A stretch of DNA of 64,000 bases from Trochalopteron elliotii (taxonomy: Eukaryota; Chordata; Aves; Passeriformes; Leiothrichidae), in assembly GCA_024734555.1 (NCBI GenBank), contig JANPWX010000126.1:1771067-1835066 (forward strand), in the 5' to 3' direction. The notes below the pieces were generated by a model. It was not told where the DNA came from and did no database searches. It saw only the letters and a program-made list of their open reading frames with translations. Below, one piece after another: positions 55,765 through 64,000 of this stretch. Every line of letters begins with the position of its first letter. Within the stretch, counting starts at the first letter, position 1. Made by a program: the position numbers and the translations under genes.

Positions 55765-55890
55765 GTCTGAGAATGGGTTTATCCATGTCTGGAACCTGAA
55801 AACACACAGAGTGGACTCAGCATTGGATGGCCATGGAAGAAAATCTGTCTACTGCGTGGAGACAATGGGTGGTAATGACAGGCTTCTCAG
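55765..55890 (+). CDS. GNB1L: GNB1L coding exon, first WD repeat
   Basis: Encodes (G)SENGFIHVWNLKTHRVDSAL then DGHGRKSVYCVETMGGNDRL and L plus a split Ser codon. FSGSENGFIHVWNLKT is a WD-type strand pair (VWNL in place of WD) and DGHGRKSV carries the GH of the next repeat. Acceptor is TTGCCAG (ends 55764). The donor is GTTAGC at 55891, weaker than consensus, but the phase (AG joined to T at 57875 gives Ser) agrees with the next exon to give LLSQGRD, as in GNB1L. High confidence in the exon, slightly less in the exact donor. Confidence 0.93.
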
Positions 55891-57874
55891 GTTAGCAAAG
55901 CAGGCAAAAAAACAGTGAAATTATCCTTGTCTCTGTGACATTATTTGTGTCTCTGTGATTGAAGGAAAAAAAAGGGAGGCGGGGCCACAAAGGATTCTCC
56001 TAATTCTGGAGTCACTTAAAGTTTCTCCAACACATATGGAAATGTACTGAAGTACAAAAGACAAAAAAACCTCTAGAATAAAAGGTGGAGAGAGAAAAGA
56101 TACAATTAATTTTTTTATGATGCATGTTATGGCATCATAACAGCTTTGGACCTGTAGTATCTTTACTGAGAACAGGTGAGGTCTTTGGGTCGTGAAAATA
56201 CACTTGGATTTGAAGTTGACAAACTTTTCACTGCTGGTTCTTGGGGATTTGAAAAAAAGAATTTATAAATAGAGGAGAAATGGAGAAAAAGGAAGGAAGG
56301 AAGAGAAGAATCAAAGATGGAGAGTAGAAAACTGAAAATGAGCAAGAATTCTGAGTTTCGTGCTTTTGCTTTGTTGCAAAATACCTTCTGTTCTTGTTTA
56401 GCAAGGGAAGGTCGGGAAGATTTGTGTACTTTGGATTAGACAGGTGATCTAGAGTAGATGCCAAAGTGTCTGTATGATTAGGAGGTGTTCTGACATGTTT
56501 ATCTAGAGAAGACATCTCATAATATACAGTGGAACTCATTAGCATTTATATTTCTTATCTGCTTAAGTACAATTATTAACACTCTCCCCCATAAAATCAT
56601 ATTGAATGAGCATTGTTTGTATAATTATAGAGATTTTCTGTACCTCTGTTTTTGCTGTATAGTTCTAACAGTTCACATAGCAGTGCAGTTTTAGGACAGC
56701 ATTTACCTGTATCTTATATTTCTCTCTTGTAAAGCTAAATCACAATTTCTTGCAATATCACACTGTTTGTATCCCCAGTGCTATAAATGTTGTGTCAGTT
56801 TGTCACTCAGCTGAACAGCACTGATGTTGAAGAAGTCCCAACCATCTGTAGATTTACATCTCCGCTGTTTTGATTTCATACTTCTTCAGGTGATACTGCT
56901 AATTAAAGTAGGACATGGGTAAGGGATTTTTGATGACTCCTTGCCCAGGTGATAACATGAGGACATATATCCTGTTTATGATACTCTAGTTTATGAATTG
57001 GAAGCTTCTGCACAGTGCTACTTTGTCCCAGAACCAGTGGGATCACATCAATCTGCACCAATTCCTGCTGTTCCCTTTGTGTGGCCTCCTGGCTCTGCCT
57101 GCCTGGGAGCAGCACAAAGCCCCTGGGACGGGGCTGCGCTGAGGAGTCTGCGGGAGCTGCGCTCACACCTCGGATGAGGGGCTGCTGCTCTGGCCTGGGG
57201 TGTTTCAGCCAGAGTTTCCTTGAGCAATCGCTGCCAGTCCCTCTCTGTTGTGTCTACACATGTGCATGCTCCTAGGAGCCCTCTGTGCCCTGTCTGTGGC
57301 TGTGGGCTGACCACGGAATGACTGTCACTTTTTATTTATCTCTGATGAGGTCTTTGTTGTCTTGCTGTTTGTCTTTCAGCTGTCAACGCATAACATTTCC
57401 ATTTCATTGCTAGGGTGATAGACTGTTACATGTGTGAACCTTTGGATACTTTTGTTTCCTTTTAAATTAGATCTAATCAGTGATTAAATGTATTTTTTAT
57501 TGTGTATATGTTCAAATGGTCATGAGACTTTATAAATATACTCTCACATATAAATAGCACAACTCAGCCTGATCAAGTGCTCGGCACAAGGAAACAGATG
57601 CTGTGACTGCAGTGAGTCTGACTGGCTCCCAGGCCCTCCCCCCTCCCAGGGACCATTGAACCTTTTGGCCAGTTCCGCAGTCGGCAGAAGGGTGGTGGTC
57701 TCGGGGACACTGAACTCCCCCACATTTCATGAAACACCCAATTAACATCCCCACAGAAGCTGTTTGAAGCTTGGTCCTTTACTGTCTGTTAAAGACCCAG
57801 TTCGAGTTACAGCCCTGCAGGCAGCCAGGCTTCCTCAGACTGCAGCTCATGGATAACTTGTTTTACTGTAACAG
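55891..57874 (+). other. GNB1L: GNB1L intron
   Basis: About 2.0 kb, GTTAGC donor, TGTAACAG acceptor. Purine-rich GGAAGG run at 56280-56310. No exon or repeat family recognised. Confidence 0.8.
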
Positions 57875-58037
57875 TCAGGGGCGCGACCAGAGGATCTGCT
57901 TGTGGGATTTAGCAGAGGGACGGACTTCAGTGACGGATTCTGTCTTCACGGAGCATGTGGGATTCTGCAGATGCTCTCTGTTAAAGGTGGCACAGGGGCG
58001 CTGGCTAATGGCCATGGCAGCCAGAAGCCTGGAGGAG
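57875..58037 (+). CDS. GNB1L: GNB1L coding exon, second WD repeat
   Basis: Encodes (S)QGRDQRICLWDLAEGRTSVT then DSVFTEHVGFCRCSLLKVAQ and GRWLMAMAARSLEE. QGRD..ICLWDLAEGR is a textbook WD repeat ending in WD and is strongly conserved in GNB1L; VGFCR..L is also a family motif. Acceptor is ACAG (57871-57874); donor is GTAGGA at 58038. The exon ends in phase 0, so the next exon continues directly as VQILELPSKTS. The translation is continuous and free of stops across the join. Confidence 0.95.
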
Positions 58038-61000
58038 GTAGGAAGTGTCTCTTTCTCTGTGCTTGAGAGGTTGCTTTTGGTACTGAAATGACATAGTTCA
58101 GGAGGGGAAACATCAGTGCCATTGAATTCTCTGCTCAAGAGCAGGCAGCACAAGAACTCTGGGGGGTTTAATCACAAATTTTACTGCCACAAGGATGAAT
58201 TGTATAACTCATGCTTTAATAACAAGGGTACCATTCCAAGATTTGTCTGGCATTGAAGTATTTGAACTCCTTTACATGTAGGAGTTTCGAAAACTCTTCT
58301 GGTGCTGCTGAATACTGGGAACAAGACATTAGTTCCTTCTGGGGAACTAATGGTCAGCAGGTCTGTCCTCAGATGGAGGAGCTTGTATTCTGTCTGAAGC
58401 TGAATTGGGTCTGGTGAGAAGAGGGAGGTGCAGGTGATTTGTAATGCAGTATGTGGTCTTTCACCCCAGGCTAATTCCTTACCTGAAAATGGGGCTGGAA
58501 ATAGTTGAATTACTGTTACCAGCCAGAGGTTTACTCTGTGAGATAATTGCAGGGTCCGTTTCAGTTCCTACTGGGTAAGTTCACATCTTATGCCACTATC
58601 ACAGCACTCACTGACTGACAGCTTTGTTGGCAATGTCCACTTCTGCTTTGTAGAAATTACAGTTTTGTTTTCTAGAACGGATTGTTTGAGGACATCACAC
58701 AAAAATAATACCAAATACTTGACATAAAAATACAAAAAATATGAAAGAAGGAAAAAGTGGCATAAATATGAAAAGAAATATTCTAGCTAAGTGCAAATTG
58801 CTGATGAGTATAAAAGTTCACATGCTTTTCTGGACTTCAGGTTGTGTATCTTGAAACTGAAATTTGCACATTTTATACACAAAGTAATAAGTGCCTGTAT
58901 TGCAAGAAAATGTGTTCCTTTTATTATATAGAAGTTAAGCACATATTTAAGTATTTTGTTGACTCACAGCCAGAATATTCAGCCTTTTACAGAACTAGAT
59001 ATGCCTGCAGACACAGCCACTGCACCAGTAAATACAACCATTCTAAGTCCCATACCTTGTTCTGATCAAACAAAGAACTCCCTCCATTTTACAGCAGTGC
59101 TCAATAATACTTAAACTAAACAAAATTGACAAGTGCATTCTCGTGGCAGCCGGAGAAGTCCTGGTAATGAAGAATTAAATAATCAACTGACCCAAATAGA
59201 AGACATGTACCCCGGTGTCGCTTACAACTCATCTCTGTTTTATTCTCATGTGTTTGCTTGGGCCCTGCAAGAGGAGAATGATTTGCAGTCTCCTGAGGTA
59301 GAAGAGTTTCACTCTGTGTGTGAACCTTTGCATTAGAACTGTGTCATGTTTCAATAAATTCACATAAGCTCCCATAATATATAGTGCTTCCAAATAGGCA
59401 GCACTGTGTGAGACACAGTACATTTGCAGCTTATGATTAAAATTAAGACTTAATAAGTGTTTATGCTTGGCTGGTGTCCAAAAAAAGAGTAATTTTGTCT
59501 TAAAGGAGGTTCAGTCCATAAATAATGAGATCTGAACAGGCATTTATTTGTTCATGATTGCATTTAAATCACCAATTATGAGTTACATGCACTTTTCTTG
59601 CCAATTTGCCAGAAACATGTTAAAAGCTTTATTAATGTGAAAAAGAGAAAGGGTGTGTTTCCTTGTGGCCAGTTTTAGCCACCCAGGAACACTATTAACC
59701 TCAGGCAAAGGCAAATCTTTCTCCTATTAAGCAAAACCAATATAAACACGGAACTTCAAGTTTTAGGTTACAGTTGTCAAAATAATGTGAAATAGTATTT
59801 ATTTCTAAGGCTCACTTGCCTTTAACACAGACAGTCTCTGGAACTGTCAATCCAGTTTAGGCAGCAGCTCATGCCTGCCTGCTTTCTGCACAAAGCTTTT
59901 CTCATTGTTTTTCTTTGGCCTTTGCAAGCTCAAATGTAGCCCTTGTACCAGTTCATCTGTTTTTAGTCAAGGTAAAGCAAAGAAGATTTGGTTTTTTCTT
60001 TTAACCTGCAGAAGTGCATTTATCACAGCACACTTACCCTTCTTTATTACATAAAGTTTTGGTCTTGCCTAGGAGGCAGTGCCCTTTGGAAAGACAGTGA
60101 TGAAAGAGACAAGATGAGGGCAGGTCATCTTCATATTTATAGCCCGTTTCCTGCCACAGCTAACTTGGTCATTATGTTGATAGCACGAAAGTTGACGAGA
60201 GAAAAGCGTCTTTTGTTAAGAGTGTAGCTCCAAAGAACCAGAATTCCCAGATGATCAGACTTTGGTCTGTTCCCAGGTTTGGCCTGCAGACTGGATGGCT
60301 CTTGGCTGTAGTCACTATTCCTCAAATCTGGAAAAGAGTTTCCTGCTCTATTGCCCAGTGGCTTTCGAAAGCGTTCTGTGTGTTATGTGCAGTGCACTGT
60401 GCTCGCAGTCCTAGAGTGCAGCTGGCTTTTGGCAGCCTGGCTGACAGTCTCTAGAAATAGGAAGATGTTCTGGCAAGCTTTGAACTAAAGGTATGGGATT
60501 GGAAAGCCATCGCAGCTGCCGTGGTCTTGATTGATGGTTCCCAGAGGAGCCATATTTGTGTAATACCTCATCTCAGATGCTTAAGGAAATTCACACGACT
60601 GGGGCTGTCCAACAGCACTGTTGGGCTCTTGCACATTCTGGAAGAGCTGAGAGTGGCTGGTGATGCTGGATTTATCAAATGTTTTGAGTAGTTTAATTTT
60701 ACCACATAATGCAAACCATTGTTTATTTAATTAGAAGAAAAGATCACCTTGGTGATTAAGTATGCATGTGAGAAACAGCAGCATTCCTGGCAGCAGGTTT
60801 TCGATACCCAGGAGCTTCTGTTTCTCCAGAGTTCCAGGTTTGAGAACCAGCCGTGTCAATCAAGAGTGTCAAAATCTTCCAGTGCCCAACTAAAAAGGCA
60901 GACTCCCCTGATCTTGCCTGCCATCGTCCTGAGGTGGAAGTGAGCTACTTCCTTGGCAAAGGAACAACTTGCCCAATGTTTAAAAAAAAAAAAAGAAATC

Positions 61001-61697
61001 AAAACCACCCAAACCCAGTCCACAATTCATTACCACTGGAGCAAGCAACAATGGAAGCTGCTCTGTAGAGAGAACAGGTGTTTAACACAGCTTTGTCTGA
61101 CCCTGCTTTAGACAGGGTCACACAACATTGTGTTAAAAATACCTGTGTGCAGACACTGCTGCAGCCAGCCTTAGCCAGTAGTTGTGGGGTCACGATTTCT
61201 TAGTGCAGTCAGCAGTAAATAAAAATCCCCTCTGCATGTATACACTGCCTGTATTTCCATGCAAACTCTGTGTTACCACAACAGCACAGAGCAGAGAATG
61301 CAAGTGTTCACAGGTGAATACAGCCAAAAAATTAGCAACAGAGCTGGAAAAAGAGGAAAGAAAGTGGGGGGGAGTGTTAAGCAGTCTGCAGTATTATCTG
61401 TTGTGTGCACAATGTCATCCACTGTTTGAAAAGTAGGCTGTAATCAAATAGAGGAGTGGGAGAAGAGGATGTGTTCACTCTAGCAGTTTTGTCTGGTCTT
61501 TCCTAAAACAATGCACTTCTTTAGCTAGCTGTAGATTCCCCTTACAGCTCTAACTTAGCATGCATTTCTCAGTTTCCTCCAGACAGTTTTTACTGGAAGA
61601 GCTTATACTAACCTTAATCACCTTAAAAGACTTGTGTTTTTAACAGTAGAATTTTGACCTGGAGCCTGACCAACTCCTCTTGTTTTCCTGATGTCAG
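58038..61697 (+). other. GNB1L: GNB1L intron
   Basis: About 3.7 kb, GTAGGA donor and GATGTCAG acceptor. An A-run with GAAATC follows 60979. No exon, RNA gene or repeat family recognised. Confidence 0.8.
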
Positions 61698-61796
61698 GTT
61701 CAGATTTTGGAGCTGCCATCCAAGACGTCAGTCTGTACCTTGAAGCCAGAGGTGGGTGCCAAGCTGGGCATGCCCATGTGTCTGAAGTTATGGCAG
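61698..61796 (+). CDS. GNB1L: GNB1L coding exon
   Basis: A 99-base exon (33 codons, phase 0 at both ends) encoding VQILELPSKTSVCTLKPEVG then AKLGMPMCLKLWQ. VQ(I/V)LE(L/M)PSKTSVC(T/A)LKPE is a conserved run in GNB1L that links the second and third propeller blades; GMPMCL.LWQ starts the next. Acceptor ATGTCAG (ends 61697), donor GTAAGG at 61797. The remaining WD repeats and the C terminus are not in the window. Confidence 0.95.
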
Positions 61797-62694
61797 GTAA
61801 GGCAAGAGCGCCTGCTAATTGTGAAATGTTTTCTCTGTGATTCATTTTATATAAAGCACATGAATCTTTCTTCACTTGGATTTTGATTTATAATCAAACC
61901 AATCAAGTAATTATACTATTAAAGGGGGGAAAGATTTGTGAACATCCTTAATGTAACTTTCAGAGCTTTCCAAGCTTTAATGGAAGATTTGCAAATGCTC
62001 AAGGAAAGCTTTGTATCCTTAGGATAGATACAGTTTTTGCATCAATCAAGAGGAAAATGATTGACTTACCAAAGCCAGTTGTTTGATATGGTTTCTCACT
62101 GCATTAAGAATGATGAGAAATGTTTGGGTTGCTTAAAAACAGTGGTTTTAATGGCAGATTCCATTCACTTCAGTGCCCTCAGGATGAGGAAACACTATGA
62201 ACATTTCTATTCCAGGCATACAATAGGAACAAAGTATTTATGGTGGTACTGACTACAGACAAAAAGGCAAATAAAAGTAATTAGTGAAAAAACCCAATAT
62301 TTGCAAAATATTTAGCAAATAATGTTTATGGGCTGCCAACAGTGAACACAAGTAATACAAAAAGGTGGCAGTAGAGGGAGGAAGGAGTTCAGATGATTGG
62401 CTTGAAATCTTCAGAGAACTGGTGGCAAAGCTGATTCCTATGTAACCCCCTGACAACACACTGCTACAGGTCTACAACTGAGCTGATGCCAGGGGTGTAA
62501 TTCCTGCAGGCTCACTGGAACATTTGTGTTGGTTTCAGTTGAAAATATTATTAGTCAAAGTTTGAGGCCTCAGGTCTTCACCCAAGATCCTGAACCGGCT
62601 GAAATCTAGAGGAATCCAGTTGCTGACTTCAGACAAAAGCCAAGAGAGGCCACAGTTGAAGTTCTATGCTGTAATTAAAAACTAGGGACAAAGA

Positions 62695-62726
<32 letters not shown>

Positions 62727-64000
62727 TTAACTAGGCTGATTAGGCTTTTGTTAAAAAAAGTTTCTCCTAAAAATTCAATCAGTGTTCAGTGCTTGATGAA
62801 ATGAATGGGTCTTTCTGTCTCCTCGACATTTTTTAATAAGATGGAGGTAACTGTGGAAATGTTCAGTGTTGAAAATTTTTCTTGCCTGTGTAAGAAGTCC
62901 TCTGTCTTGCCATAATTTCTACATGCATTAATACTGATACTCCTCTAGGAAGCAAAGCAGGTGCAGAGACTTAATTTTATATAGTTTTTGATTTTGTTGC
63001 CAGTGGGGATAAAGCAGAGGACTGGGAACTGGGAGAGGTAAATTACTCCATGCAAATTCTGACTTTGAGAACTCACCATAACTTCCTAGACTGCACCAGG
63101 CAAGTATAGATAATCCCTCAGAGTCTCACAGCTGTATTTGCTTTTTTAGAAATGTGTGCAAGTTGGTTTAAAGGCACGAGGAAGAGGATACCCTTAAGGG
63201 AAATAATTGCATGTGGTGTACCAAAGCGATGCTCTTCCTCCTGTTCTGTGGTTGCACTGGAAGTGGCTCTCTGAGTAACCCTGTAACCATAAACCAGGAG
63301 AACACGAGCTCACCCAGCTGCACCCCTTCCTGGACAGAGGCCCTCCAGGATTTCTTTGTACACAGCTGTGTTGGGCAATCCAGACATACCCAGGAGATGA
63401 GCACTCCCAGCCCAGCACCCAGGGGTTGCCTAAGAGACTATTTGATGTTGCTTATGGCACAGTAAATTAACAAGTTGAAACAGAAGCTGACAGGGAGAGC
63501 CCCATAAAGGTCTGAAGGAAGAGTGCTTGGGGTGGTTGTCCAGTGAGAGGCTGGGGGCTGCAGCTGGGTACCATTGTATTTTTCTGCAGTTCAGGGAAAC
63601 AGCAAACCTCCCCAGCAGCAGCGTGAATGAGAAACTTTCCTACAGAGCAGAAGGCAAGTGAGGTTAGGCTTGTAGATTAAGCCTCACTGGCTTCTCCTAA
63701 GCAGTCGAAAAGCTTGCAGCTGTTTATTTTGTTCTTTTGAGCATTTGCCCCCCTTATTTTTCTAGGTTTGTCCTTAAAGATATTAGTTGATTCACTTTCT
63801 TTTGAAGATTCATGTTCTTAAATACATTGTCCCTTCAGTTTCACACCTTCCTGCTATTACTAATTGGGTGGAGTAGGATTTGTAGGAGTAAGGATAGTCT
63901 TCCCTTAAATTTTTTGCACTCCTTGGGGAAGGCATCATATTGCATAATGGTGCAAACAAAATAATTCAACAAGAATAATACATGTCGAAACTGGAAATGC
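61797..64000 (+). other. GNB1L: GNB1L intron, continues beyond window
   Basis: No further GNB1L exon was found: the expected continuation with a GYEDG...WD blade motif is not visible. Contains an A-run followed by an AAAAG microsatellite (62694-62726). Otherwise unremarkable. Confidence 0.7.
62694..62726 (+). repeat. Poly(A) and (GAAAA)n simple repeat
   Basis: An 18-base A-run (62694-62711) followed by three GAAAA units. Could be the degenerate tail of an old retroposed sequence, but nothing recognisable lies directly upstream. Confidence 0.85.

Noticed and set aside
63168..63465. Open frames on both strands near the right end
   Set aside because: They overlap on opposite strands and do not continue GNB1L; no WD-repeat or other motif.

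Overview
This is a piece of a vertebrate nuclear genome, most likely a bird. Coding sequence is sparse, introns have GT..AG ends, there is a CpG-rich promoter region, and the dispersed repeats are CR1 LINE copies and MIR-like fragments. A run of 323 unresolved bases (28665-28987) marks an assembly gap. The species cannot be named from the sequence; a CR1 copy whose 3' end matches the avian families points to a bird.

Two genes can be read with confidence, both on the + strand and head to tail. The left end (1-8045) holds the last four coding exons of TXNRD2, mitochondrial thioredoxin reductase. The final exon ends in Gly-Cys-Sec-Gly, with an in-frame TGA (5099-5101) read as selenocysteine just before the true TAA stop. 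A well-formed SECIS element lies about 2.8 kb downstream (7888-7945), ahead of a pair of AATAAA signals near 8002-8026. The 3' UTR is therefore long, or spliced. The right end (55393-64000) holds the first four coding exons of GNB1L, a WD-repeat protein, including its ATG; the rest of that gene lies beyond the window. TXNRD2 followed by GNB1L in the same orientation is the arrangement of the 22q11.2 (TBX1/COMT) region in mammals.

Between them, 8.05-28.3 kb is intergenic with no recognisable gene. It has ancient MIR-like SINE fragments and a few AT-rich blocks that look like possible conserved enhancers. From 28.3 to 30.3 kb are two CpG-rich patches, the assembly gap and a C-rich 58-bp minisatellite; this is the probable promoter region of GNB1L. 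The second patch carries a good CTCF-type motif. GNB1L's first coding exon begins with a spliced 5' UTR, so about 25 kb (30.3-55.4 kb) is probably its first intron. That stretch carries an ancient CR1 fragment (about 39.99-40.65 kb), a MIR-like fragment (44.7 kb) and a younger 5'-truncated CR1 (53.79-54.91 kb) interrupted by six copies of a 44-bp tandem repeat.

Most other open reading frames of 60-150 codons look like chance. I do not see a new multi-gene system. The most interesting points are the distant SECIS with a nearer poly(A) signal that could exclude it, the minisatellite and gap at the putative GNB1L promoter, and the 44-bp expansion inside the CR1 copy close to the GNB1L start exon.
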